DNA of 21,323 bases from Priapulus caudatus. Lineage: Eukaryota; Priapulida; Priapulimorpha; Priapulimorphida; Priapulidae. Location: assembly GCF_000485595.1 (NCBI RefSeq), contig NW_014577202.1, positions 409,354 through 430,676 of the forward strand, given 5' to 3'. Made by a program: the position numbers and the translations under genes. The notes under the pieces were generated by a model. The model was not told the origin of the DNA and searched no databases. It was given only the letters and a program-made list of their open reading frames with translations. This document shows, one piece after another, positions 10,025 to 18,594 of the stretch; positions within the stretch are counted from its first letter, which is position 1, and every line of letters begins with the position of its first letter.

Positions 10025-10519
10025 CAGCCGGACTAAGCGCTGTGGGGGGCCCGGGGCCACGTCATTGTGTGGGCGCCCTAAGTCCTTATTGTTTTCCGTA
10101 CACTTTTCATGCTTGCAATAATTCAGAGAGTATTTTCAAATCGTGTTTCTCNNNNNNNNNNNNNNNNNNNNNNNNNNNNNNNNNNNNNNNNNNNNNNNNN
10201 NNNNNNNNNNNNNNNNNNNNNNNNNNNNNNNNNNNNNNNNNNNNNNNNNNNNNNNNNNNNNNNNNNNNNNNNNNNNNNNNNNNNNNNNNNNNNNNNTCTA
10301 TCTTTCATTGATGGTCATGAATTGTCCTTCAGCTGAACAGCAAAATTCAGTCAACGAAAGAGCATGGGAAACGCATCACTTCAACGTTACATGCTAAGAA
10401 TGTTGTGGATCACAATTACGACAGTTTTGTAAATTTTAGGATACTCTAAATGTGGGGGGGCCCAAATGTGGGGGGCCCGGGGCACGTGCCCCTGTTGCCC
10501 CGCCCTTAATCCGCTAGTG
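10025..10519. mobile_element. Non-autonomous hAT-like DNA transposon remnant
   Basis: The left end starts CAGCCGGACTAAG. The right end, read inward on the minus strand, starts CACTAGCGGATTAAG. Both resemble the CAGTGGCGGATTAAG-type termini found in one group of hAT elements. Each is followed inward by a GGGGGGCCCGGGG motif (10044-10056 and 10470-10482), and the right end also has the palindrome GGGGCACGTGCCCC (10479-10492). Identical 8-bp copies of GTGTTATC flank it, which is the hAT target duplication length. Removing the element and one duplication joins minisatellite sequence to minisatellite sequence. The element is 495 bp including a 145-bp gap. No transposase domain is readable, so it is probably a MITE or deletion derivative. 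The mismatched ends suggest it is old and immobile. Confidence 0.8.
10152..10296. other. Assembly gap of 145 N
   Basis: All bases are N, inside the hAT-like element. ORFs spanning the gap are meaningless. Confidence 1.
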
Positions 10520-10527
10520 GTGTTATC
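10520..10527. repeat. Right 8-bp target-site duplication
   Basis: GTGTTATC directly right of the element, matching 10017-10024. It then continues as CAGTCTGATCTGATTAG, part of the diverged minisatellite. Confidence 0.8.
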
Positions 10528-11205
10528 CAGTCTGATCTGATTAGTCAGTCTTACCGTAGTGGTCAATTTGTTCTCGTTGGTACCTAGCTATTATCTTGTT
10601 GGTCACTTGTTGGTCAGTCTTACCTTGTTGGCCAATCTGATCTTGTTGACAAGTATTATCTTGTTAGTCAGTATTATCTTTTTTAGTGAGTATTAATTAT
10701 CTTATTAATCAGTCTTATCTTGTTGGTTAGTTTTTCTTTATTGGTCAGTCTTACCTAATTGGTCAATCTGATCTTGGTGACGAGTATTATCTTGTTGGTC
10801 AGTCATATCTCGTTGACCAGTCTCATTTTGTTGGTCAGTATTCTCTTGTTGGCCAGTATTCTCTTGTTGGCCAGTATTCTCTTGTTGGCCAGTATTCTCT
10901 TGTTGGCCAGTATTCTCTTGTTGGCCAGTATTCTCTTGTTAACCAGTATTCTCTTGTTAACCAGTATTCTCTTGTTGGCCAGTATTCTCTTGTTGGCCAG
11001 TATTCTCTTGTTGGCCAGTATTCTCTTGTTGGCCAGTATTCTCTTGTTGGCCAGTATTCTCTTGTTGGTCAGTATTCTCTTGTTGGTCAGTATTCCCTTG
11101 TTGGTCAGTATTCTCTTGTTGATCAGTCTGATCTTGGTGGTCACTCTTGTGTGGACCTCTCTTGATCTCGTTGGTTAGTCTCATCAAGCTGGTCAGTCAA
11201 TTAGC

Positions 11206-12501
11206 CTAACATGGCTTGTGAGAGTAGATAGAGCAAAGATCTCAATGACATAAGTATCTATACATGTACACACACACTTACGCTGTATAGCTAAACCCTG
11301 TCCCATCCATACCCGCACTGTAGTCGGGACGAATTTCACCGCGATGTCTCACCGATAGACATTTCCATAGCTATCAGCCATTTGCGTATAACGATTGGGA
11401 TTTCTTTGGAGGAGGTCATCCGACACCGATCACTAATCACAATGGCCGTCTTCGAATAATTCGACACACGCTGCACGCTTAACTAGAATCGTAGCGTAAC
11501 CTACGTTTCGAGTTCACACTGCGGTTTGCTTAGACCGACCTTAGACCTTGCTTCTAGGTCATTTTTATTATTATTGTCATGCGGTCAGTGAGCATCGTGT
11601 AATAGCCAGCCGCATGCGATTACAGTCAAGCGAGTGTAATAAGGAGTATGTTATCTGTCGCTGTTGTGCGCGCGGAATTTATCTCAGCGCATTCAGATTT
11701 TACAATAGTTTAATCTCAGTGTGCGTATTGCCTGCCCTCCGGTCTACCGAATCTGTTTTATTTGCACTTATTGAACACTTGTTTTATTGTCACTCGTTGA
11801 ATTTTACCGGTTCCGCGCTAACAATTGCCTCGTGGTTTTTTTCTCGTACGGCGATATATTCGCACGACGTAATCGTAGCATTCGCAGCTTCAGCTGCGCT
11901 GTGCCAACAGAGCATAGCCGCTGGTGCTGTTTCGTCGCCTCGTGTTAACCCCGCGATTGCTAGAGATGTCGCAATGTAAAGAAACCAATTTATTCCCGGG
12001 CTATATAGCTGCTATTAATTTCAGTAAAAAATTCACTGAGCAGAATTTCCACATAGCAATTCTTTATTCTAGATGCGTGGAAGCTAATCAACTGCTGAAG
12101 TCTATTGCCTAGATATCGGCGCTAGAACTGCCGCTCAGCCGTAACATGATGAAACGTGGGGCGGTTTCCCCGAACTCTGCCACACCCCTAAGCTATTGTG
12201 CACCGCAAATGCTATTATATTATGTAGAACCGACGAAGGCAACGATTAACATCTAGTATTCTAGACTAGTTTATGTGATAGCAATTTATACGATGTCGAA
12301 TATTAAAAGTAATGTTTTTGCATGATGTCCCACCCGTTTGAGCATTTACTTGCGTCTCGTGCATAAACTGCATGTAGCAAATTTAATATAATGTCTTGGA
12401 AAACTCCGTACGATGTCATATCTATCAAGAAATATAGAACGATTAGAAATTCTGACTAACTTTTGATATTATTGATGGACATCGCCTATGCCACGCGAAA
12501 G
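11206..12501. other. Unique stretch without a supported gene
   Basis: A 143-codon plus ORF at 11548-11979 is Cys/Ser/Ala-rich with no recognisable domain. It overlaps no good splice or start signals, so I do not call it. The remainder is AT-rich. Confidence 0.4.
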
Positions 12502-12575
12502 GGACAGAAATACCTACCAGAGTAGTAACATCGATTATTGATCATTTTTAACAATCACATCGGCAATTTCTGTCC
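12502..12575. other. 74-bp element with perfect 10-bp inverted ends
   Basis: GGACAGAAAT at 12502-12511 is the exact complement of ATTTCTGTCC at 12566-12575. The 54-bp interior is AT-rich. It may be a tiny foldback element or chance. No clear target duplication flanks it. Confidence 0.35.
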
Positions 12576-13605
12576 GGGGCCCACGGGGTCCTTCGGATTA
12601 AACGATACTATGTGTAGTTATGAGAGAAGCTTGTGGAATGAGTGACAAAAATTGACAATGGCGAGTTTAACGGATCCAGGAACAAGAACTAATTGGAGGA
12701 AATTTCTACACAATAACTGAATTGACATAGGTTCATTCCATGCACGACAGATGCGCTTGTGTTTGCGGTAATGTGTTTTTACCTTACGCGAAACGCAAAA
12801 ATATCGCTGCAATTCTCAAAAAATCGCGTTTCAATTTCATTTTTTTTAAATCAATTTTTGAGCTCGTGTAATTAATAATAGGCCTATATCTCCTAATAAA
12901 TATAAGAGTATATTTTACGATATCTAAAATTGCTATATTGCTGGCTGCGTTTTGGATATGACTGTGTTAAAGGTACACGTACGATTAATCCGCCTCGTCT
13001 ACAAGCCACTACGATCCACCGATCAAACGCACACTATACTAGGGGATTTGTCCTTCGTACATGGGCGGCGCGTATCTGCGAAATGTTAACATCACGTGAC
13101 GTTTGCTGGCGGGTTCATCGCGTACATATATCCGCTGCGAAAAATACTCACATACACACACGTGACCACATTGTCGCTATGACAACAGCGAGTTGTTTAT
13201 ACGTTACGAGAGTGGCGCTGCCCGCGGGGCACGCGTTATCACAATGGCATTACGACAACGCAACGATTTGTTGCTTATAACTTATAAGGAGCGGCGCGCG
13301 ATATTACACGCGGGCGCGACCACACTTACGCAAACTGTAGAGAACTCCTGCTGCAACAAAAACACACAGCAGCTTCGGCGAAATTATCCGCGGAATAATT
13401 AATGCTACTACTGTTGCGTTACACAGTCGAGACGACGCCTCGAAGGCACGCGACCGCGTACAAATTGGCGACAACAATGGCGGGCGGCGGGCAAGAATAG
13501 GCCAAAAAACACGCCGAACCACACTAATGAAGAAGAATCGTGATCGATAATCACTCGGCCGATAGTCATCAATAGCCCGTCTACGATGCACAACGCTATC
13601 GACCA
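12576..13605. other. Unique DNA becoming CpG-rich towards the right
   Basis: AT-rich to about 12940, then rich in CG dinucleotides. It contains TCACGTGA at 13092-13099 running into TGACGT, a combined E-box and CRE-half-like sequence. A 116-codon plus ORF (12930-13280) has no recognisable features. Confidence 0.4.
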
Positions 13606-13686
13606 CGCCGCCGCCGCCGCCGCCGCCGCCACCGCTGCTGCTGCTGCCGTCACTGCAGCCACTGCCGCCACCGCTGCTGCTGCTGC
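13606..13686. repeat. (GCC)n/(GCT)n trinucleotide repeat
   Basis: GCC units followed by GCT/GCC mixtures. On the minus strand it lies in a 213-codon open frame (13408-14049) and would encode an Ala-rich run interrupted by Val. The non-repeat parts of that frame are Arg/Cys-rich without a known domain, and GC-rich DNA has few stops, so I do not call the ORF a gene. Confidence 0.9.
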
Positions 13687-13945
13687 ATACGTCTCTAGCA
13701 GCTGCCGTTGGGCCCAGAAGCCGTGAGACCGCTGCGCAGTAACGCGCTCGCGTCTCGCACGATGCGCGTGCGAGTACACGAGAGGGAGTAGTAGATCGCT
13801 AACCAGGCACCGCCGACAGCAGCCGCATCGACACCGCAGCATCCCCCCGCGTGCGCCGAACGCCCGCACCTCTCTCTCTGTATCGTGTGACCTGCCACTC
13901 GAACAGTTGCTCGAACGGAATTCGCCACTCGCCGAGTGACGGCCG

Positions 13946-14007
13946 ATGACTCTGAGAAAGTTTCCGTATCGTCGCCGGAGTCGCGTATACGCATCCACGA
14001 GCTGTCG
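13946..14007 (+). other. Weak candidate 5' exon end in CpG-rich DNA
   Basis: An ATG at 13946 opens 20 full codons plus two bases of Arg-rich peptide (MTLRKFPYRRRSRVYASTSC) up to a strong donor, CTGTCG then GTGAGT at 14008. The start context is poor and an in-frame TGA lies just upstream. The donor may instead belong to a non-coding 5' exon of the gene whose coding start is at 15339. Confidence 0.18.
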
Positions 14008-14340
14008 GTGAGTTTCCGTATAGATGGAGATACGCGTGTATGAGTGCATAGTTGTTTTGAGTTTCGCGTTGATGGTTCACTTCAGTTGGAGTAGGAATTG
14101 ACCGCCAGGCATTTACATTCGTTGAATTCAAAGAAGCAATCGTTTTTTTTTGCGCGCGCGCGTGCGAAAGGAAAATGATGATTAAATCGCGTATAGACAT
14201 GTTGTCAAAATTAACGAATCGTTTGAACAGTCGAACGAACGAACAGCTGGGCGACGACGTGCCAGTGCTTTGCGCGCGAATGCGCAGCCCCCCCCCCCTT
14301 CGCTGACAACTCAACTAAATACGGCGCGTTTCTCTCTCGC

Positions 14341-14600
14341 GATTCTAGTCCCAAGTAAGCGATAATAATACATGGTCCGGGGTAGCTCTAGTAACTATAG
14401 CCCGCGTGCAGTTGCCGCAGGGCTATAGAATCTTCTATTACGGATGCTCGGGACCAACTTAGTAACGGTTACTTGCGGCTATAAAGTCCGGGGTAGCTCT
14501 AGAACTATAGCCCTTTGCTGCTCCACCACATGATAGGTTATCCGCCGTAGGCCTGTGGCGGAGCGAAGGGCTATAATGCTAGAGTCCGGGGTAGTGTCGA
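14341..14600. repeat. Three-copy array of ~105-bp palindromic modules
   Basis: The head GTCCGGGGTAGCTCTAG occurs at 14375-14391 and 14486-14502, and its first part GTCCGGGGTAG at 14584-14594, giving spacings of 111 and 98 bp. Each full head is followed by AACTATAGCCC, and each module ends in a complementary GGGCTATA (14420-14427 and 14568-14575). Module 1 folds as TGGTCC/GGACCA (14373/14451) around CTATAGCCCGCG/CGCAGGGCTATAG. Module 2 folds as CTCTAG/CTAGAG (14497/14579), TATAGCCCTT/AAGGGCTATA, then GCTCC/GGAGC and CCACA/TGTGG. Between them lies the palindrome AGTAAC-G-GTTACT (14461-14473). It could be a foldback element, a structured RNA or a cis-regulatory array. No family recognised. Confidence 0.75.
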
Positions 14601-15022
14601 AGACGGTCGAACATGCGAAACAAAATTACGATAAATGATCGCCGATGTATTCAGAAGATTCCGCCGCAATCGATTTCCTTTCGTGCGCGTAGGTACACGA
14701 AGGACGTGCAATCAATCCATAAGTTACATTTCATTCTTCTTACATTTCATTTTTTCAGCATTGCTTTCCGAACAACTGTTGTTTTTCTTTAAAAAAATCG
14801 ACTGTATCGTGGTTTTTGTCGTTGTTCTTCGACGTCAATCGACCTCACAGTCACATTACCGTACACCGGGCGCTGTTATATAGTCAATAGCTGTTATAGG
14901 ACAATTCTTACCAATCTGTGCCTCAGCATGCGCTTCGAATAATGGAGACATCCATAAATCAAGAGAACGTGTTATTCTTATAAACGCCCACGCTTGACTT
15001 TTGCTAATGGCGAGTGCACGTG

Positions 15023-15023
15023 A

Positions 15024-15058
<35 letters not shown>

Positions 15059-15060
15059 GC
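15023..15060. repeat. (ACGC)n microsatellite
   Basis: About nine tandem ACGC units, immediately after a GCACGTGA E-box at 15016-15023. Confidence 0.95.
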
Positions 15061-15212
15061 ATGTAACCGGCGTGCACAGAGTTAACTCATTGTCGTTTCG
15101 ATATTCACAGGAAATAATAGTCACATATCGGATACTGGGAGATTGCAACGGAAGCTAACTTCTATCACAGTGGTATCGTGACTCTCACCCGCGCACCTGC
15201 AGCTGACTCCAC

Positions 15213-15220
15213 GCACGTGC
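15213..15220. promoter_or_regulatory. Palindromic E-box GCACGTGC
   Basis: A perfect CACGTG core, the site type bound by bHLH factors of the Myc/Max/USF class. It lies 118 bp before the ATG at 15339, in the putative promoter or 5' UTR. Confidence 0.35.
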
Positions 15221-15266
15221 GGCACCACACCAGCGTCACTCTACCCGTGTGATCAGCCAGTCAACG

Positions 15267-15320
15267 ATGAAACACAACTTTACCAATAGCGAGTCGTCGT
15301 CGTCGATAGGAGTGTGGTGA
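15267..15320 (+). CDS. Upstream ORF in the 5' leader
   Basis: A 17-codon reading frame (MKHNFTNSESSSSIGVW, stop TGA 15318-15320) ends 18 bp before the ATG at 15339 and is in the same frame. If transcription starts before 15267, it could dampen translation of the main ORF or require reinitiation. It exists only if this region is in the mRNA leader. Confidence 0.3.
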   Translation: MKHNFTNSESSSSIGVW

Positions 15321-15338
15321 CAGTAAGCACCGGATAAC

Positions 15339-15371
15339 ATGGCGAAGGATTCAGAACCCGATAACGGCAAG
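15339..15371 (+). CDS. First coding exon of an unidentified gene (11 codons)
   Basis: GATAACATGGCG is a strong eukaryotic start context (A at -3, G at +4). It is followed by codons for MAKDSEPDNGK and then the donor GTATGT at 15372, giving a phase 0 first exon. The hydrophilic, acidic N-terminus has no signal peptide or targeting look. The CpG-rich DNA upstream, the E-boxes and a (TCG)n-containing leader fit a promoter and 5' UTR. The next exon is not obvious. One weak candidate is the segment 15595-15626, after TTGTTCTTTAG and before GTAAGC. More likely the first intron runs on for kilobases. The 11 residues are too few to name the protein. Confidence 0.55.
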
Positions 15372-16371
15372 GTATGTGCCCATATATTAGTAGTCGCAGG
15401 TTTATATTACATACGAGCATGCGCGCGCCGCGTTCGCCCGTCTCGTGTGCCGGCATAAGCCAACACGACACTATCAACGTATCACGCGGGCAAGCAACGA
15501 TTTTCATTAGTGACACCGATTATAATGCGGGTTTATCACCGCATTCGCCATACTACGTGCGTAGCGTGATAATATAGCCTTTGTTCTTTAGAACCGTTGT
15601 AATACCGTTATAAGTACACAGTAAGCAATTAGCAAAGGAAAAGGGGTAGAACCACAATTATGCTATTGTTATAGTTTGGGTGCATGCCCAGCTGTGTAGT
15701 CGTGACAAGGTGACCAGTCATTTAGTAGCGACAACCAATTACAGGCGGTCGCGCTACAGCGGGGTTGACGATAAACAATAGGTAGGTGGGATCTCTAGAT
15801 TGGGTATAAAATCTCTTGCTCGGCGAAAGAGAGAACAGACCGAGATAGATCAAGATAGATATAGACTGCACATCCATTCCGATAACCCGTCGTCACAGCA
15901 TCAACGGCGTCTCTGTGAGAGTAGTCATTGGTCATCAGTCTATTTGCGCCGTGTAAACATCAAATACAATACCAGTAAAATTTTATCTCATCTTGAAAAT
16001 GCCTACATCGCAATTCTCTATAGACACGCAAAACTCTCATCAGAAGATCGATACAGTGTGTAATTTGAAAGGATTGAACTTTAGACTTAAACACGGGTCA
16101 ATCAACGTCGCGTGAGATGCGTCGCAAAAAAGTAAAACCTACATCTCAACTTGACGTTTAGGGGGGCAGTAGTCATAAAAATAATCATCACGTTGCTTAT
16201 ATAGGCGGCTTAATATAACGACAAAGAAGCTTTGCAATCAATGTTCGTTGCAGGAAAATCCTAGTGAAGTCAGTCAGTTGACAGAAAAAAACAACGCTTT
16301 GACGATAATTTCGAGAAGAAATCAGTGATTACTTCAGTGCATACTCGTGCCTTTTGCTGCTACTGTGCGCG
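15372..16371. other. Probable intron, unique sequence
   Basis: AT-rich DNA following the donor at 15372. An 87-codon plus ORF at 15800-16063 has a mixed charged sequence and no recognised domain or splice signals. No repeats stand out. Confidence 0.4.
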
Positions 16372-16374
16372 CTA

Positions 16375-16875
16375 AGCGTGTCTTGCGTACAGCCAGAGGG
16401 TCGAGAGGCTGATAGCAAGAGTGTTGATAGCATGCCTTAGCACTGATATAGAGCCCCCCGCCTCCCGTTCACAGCAATCCCCTTTCTGGGAGGTTTTACA
16501 TCTGGCCATCAACGGCTTGTCTGCCGCTGCTACTATCTTCCGCGCGGCGGTATTTACATCTAAAAACTGCTCCGGCAGCTGTACTCCCGTGGGATATTGC
16601 TCGTTCATAAACAGACATCGCAGCCAAAAATAAACGATCTCCCCCTGGAGCAATTTGCTCTGACCATCTTGTGGCGCAAATTGGACAAGGAGGCAGGCGA
16701 TAATCTCTCCTGTGACCGCCTGCACCTCGCACATTTCCTCGGCGCTGTTTACTGGTTCATAATTGATTGATAATTTATTTATCGACGGGCGCATTCTGAA
16801 TGTTTCTATACGTAAATATCCTCTAGCTGCGAACCTATCATATTGCGAATGATAAACGACGATGCGGCCGCAGTT
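16375..16875 (-). CDS. Open minus-strand frame of 167 codons, unrecognised; possible exon or retroposed/viral remnant
   Basis: The frame is open from just after a TAG (16876-16878) to a TAG at 16372-16374. It contains an ATG at 16792-16794 that would give 140 residues. The TAG upstream also reads as a splice acceptor (CTGTTAG), so this could be a 3' terminal exon. The composition is protein-like and not repetitive: GYLRIETFRMRP near the upstream end, then NYEPVNSAEEMCEVQAV, an alternating hydrophobic and Gly stretch (TGEIIACLLVQF), EIVYFWLRCLF and PTGVQLPEQFLDV. The downstream third is more basic with a Cys cluster (GDCC) and a Leu-rich end. I do not recognise a family. It lies antisense inside the presumed first intron of the gene at 15339. 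By stop-codon frequency alone, about one frame this long is expected by chance in a window of this size, so only the amino-acid pattern supports it. Confidence 0.35.
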
Positions 16876-17021
16876 CTAACAGACACGGTGTGTTTCTAAT
16901 TACGAAAAGTAGCCCCGCGCGCTCGCCCACACGGTTGCCCCCTGCTACCGCCTTCTCCTTGTGTTCCCTTCTCCAGCTCTTGTCTCTATCGTCAATCTCC
17001 TTGTGCTCCGCCAGCAAGGGA

Positions 17022-17033
17022 CGTGGGTGGCGC
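17022..17033. repeat. 12-bp direct repeat, copy 1
   Basis: CGTGGGTGGCGC, identical to 17429-17440, with similar flanks (AAGGGA before, TG after). The core resembles zinc-finger sites of the Egr type. Confidence 0.4.
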
Positions 17034-17171
17034 TGCTTTCACCATCCTAATCACGGCAACATCAATTATAGATAATGACTTTTCAACGTGCGCATTGTTT
17101 AATCGTTTAGCCGAGCAATTCATGTGAATTGTCACGGGAGGATGATGCATAATGCATGTAATAGATGCGTG

Positions 17172-17216
17172 GAGAGAGACCGAGAGAGAGAGAGAGAGAA
17201 AGAGAAAGAGAGAGAT

Positions 17217-17313
<97 letters not shown>

Positions 17314-17317
17314 AGAG

Positions 17318-17379
<62 letters not shown>
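17172..17379. repeat. (GA)n microsatellite
   Basis: About 205 bp of GA with a few AAAG, GATAG and GAAG interruptions. It would be poly-Ser/Leu on the minus strand. It lies between the two CGTGGGTGGCGC copies. Confidence 0.97.
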
Positions 17380-17382
<3 letters not shown>

Positions 17383-17428
17383 TGTGCGTCGAATCATTTC
17401 CTTTACTCTCGTAAACGCCAACGAGGGG

Positions 17429-17440
17429 CGTGGGTGGCGC
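17429..17440. repeat. 12-bp direct repeat, copy 2
   Basis: Identical to 17022-17033, about 50 bp after the end of the GA tract. Confidence 0.4.
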
Positions 17441-18507
17441 AGATAGAAGTCTTAGAACCGCAGCAAATAAGCAATCACGTTTGTTAATATACGATCATAT
17501 GCGATCAACCGCTGGGAAATATCTTCGCGAAGAACAAATCTCAAAGCCAATCTCGAAGGCTCGAAGCATTTCCGGATATAGGTTAAAGACGGGATATATA
17601 TCTATATATGGTCGTGCGACCCACAATCCGTTCATAACTGTTGCGGTATTTCACTTGCAACCAGCGAACTTTAGTCGACACCTTTCCTATGCGTAGCTTT
17701 GTATGCGGGCTCGGTAGACGGGGACGAGAGTAATGAAACGTCGAACCTTGTGGTACAAGACTGCAATCTTAAGAACTGTATACACACGCCGACAGCTGGA
17801 ATAAATCCGTTCGTATAATGCGTCAATTGTATGATAATACCAGGAGGTAATACATGGATTGAGCAAATAATCGCTCTATGCGCGTACGCCTGACAATACC
17901 AACCCGACCCAATTCCATTGATTTATAATGTGCTATCGATACTATATAGTTAACATGTCAAAGTAGTGCCATGCGACCGTGTCTTGATTACTACGAAACA
18001 TGTTGATTTGCCTTGAAATCGAATAGTACCCGAATTGTGTTGGCAATGTCTACCTTTCTGCTGTCAATGTAAACTGACTCCGTACGGAGCGGTGAATCAA
18101 TTGCCGCCTTGTGAATCAACTGTTTGGCTCAGCCGCATTGGCATTTGGAGTGATTCCACTGTCAATGCTAATGACAACGAGTGCTTCCTCTCTCCTTGTA
18201 TTAGCTGCTCTCATGCACAGTTCCCTGACAGCCTTCCTCGAGTTCCGTTTCGTAGAAATGGAACTTCTCCGAATTGCACCTGTTCGAGTTTAGACGTTGT
18301 CATGCTGATATCTATCTATTGGTTCCATCGCCAGGTATGCGTTACGCAAAATTCTAGACAGTGCCAGAAAAGTCTTCACGTGCTGGCTATGCATCGATCG
18401 CTGTTTTTCTGCTCATATTCCAGCATCGTTGTGTCTGCTTCCTCCATGGACAGATGTCGACATGCTGTCACATCCGCACGTTCTTCCCATCGCCTCTGTC
18501 TATTTTT
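17441..18507. other. Unique stretch, possible decayed coding fragment
   Basis: 17441-18030 shows nothing recognisable. 18035-18490 is richer in C and T. It is open on the plus strand (up to 188 codons with the following TATC repeat). On the minus strand it has several neighbouring short open segments in different frames, for example one reading RELCMRAANTRREEALVVIS. This could be an old pseudogene or transposon fragment, but the evidence is weak. Confidence 0.3.
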
Positions 18508-18515
18508 CTATCTAC

Positions 18516-18572
<57 letters not shown>

Positions 18573-18594
18573 GATCGATCTATCTATCTATCTA
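18508..18594. repeat. (TATC)n microsatellite
   Basis: About 20 tetranucleotide units with one TACC and two TCGATCGA interruptions near 18570. Confidence 0.97.

Larger units (their letters stand above)
10005..11205. repeat. 18-bp minisatellite array, split by a transposon
   Basis: The core at about 10828-11126 has some 16 tandem copies of an 18-bp unit, consensus TTGTTGGCCAGTATTCTC. Copies with TTGGCC, TTAACC and TTGGTC form separate blocks: two adjacent TTAACC units (about 10938 and 10956) sit among TTGGCC units, and TTGGTC units dominate the right end. Strongly diverged units such as TTGTTGGTCAGTCTTATC flank the core from 10528 and to about 11205, and a fragment (GTTGGTCAGTGTTATC) lies left of the transposon at 10009-10024. 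Unit length divisible by three and absence of stops give a long Leu/Ile/Ser ORF on plus and Lys/Arg/Asn or Gln/Asn ORFs on minus. I take these as artefacts. Confidence 0.95.

Noticed and set aside
10759-11178. 139-codon Leu-Ile-Ser plus ORF and the matching minus ORFs
   Set aside because: It is the translation of an 18-bp minisatellite that lacks stops on both strands, with no unique domain. The same unit continues in a diverged form with stops outside.
11548-11979. 143-codon plus ORF
   Set aside because: No domain, unusual Cys/Ser/Phe composition and no supporting start or splice signals. It could be chance.
13408-14049. 213-codon minus ORF with an Ala-rich run, resembling a transcription factor
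   Set aside because: The Ala run comes from the GCC/GCT microsatellite. The flanks are Arg/Cys-rich without a DNA-binding domain, and stops are rare in this CpG-rich DNA.
14375-14410. tRNA-like start (GGGGTAGCTC)
   Set aside because: It looks like the D-arm region of a tRNA, but there is no B box (GGTTCGANTCC), no anticodon stem of the right geometry and no acceptor stem.
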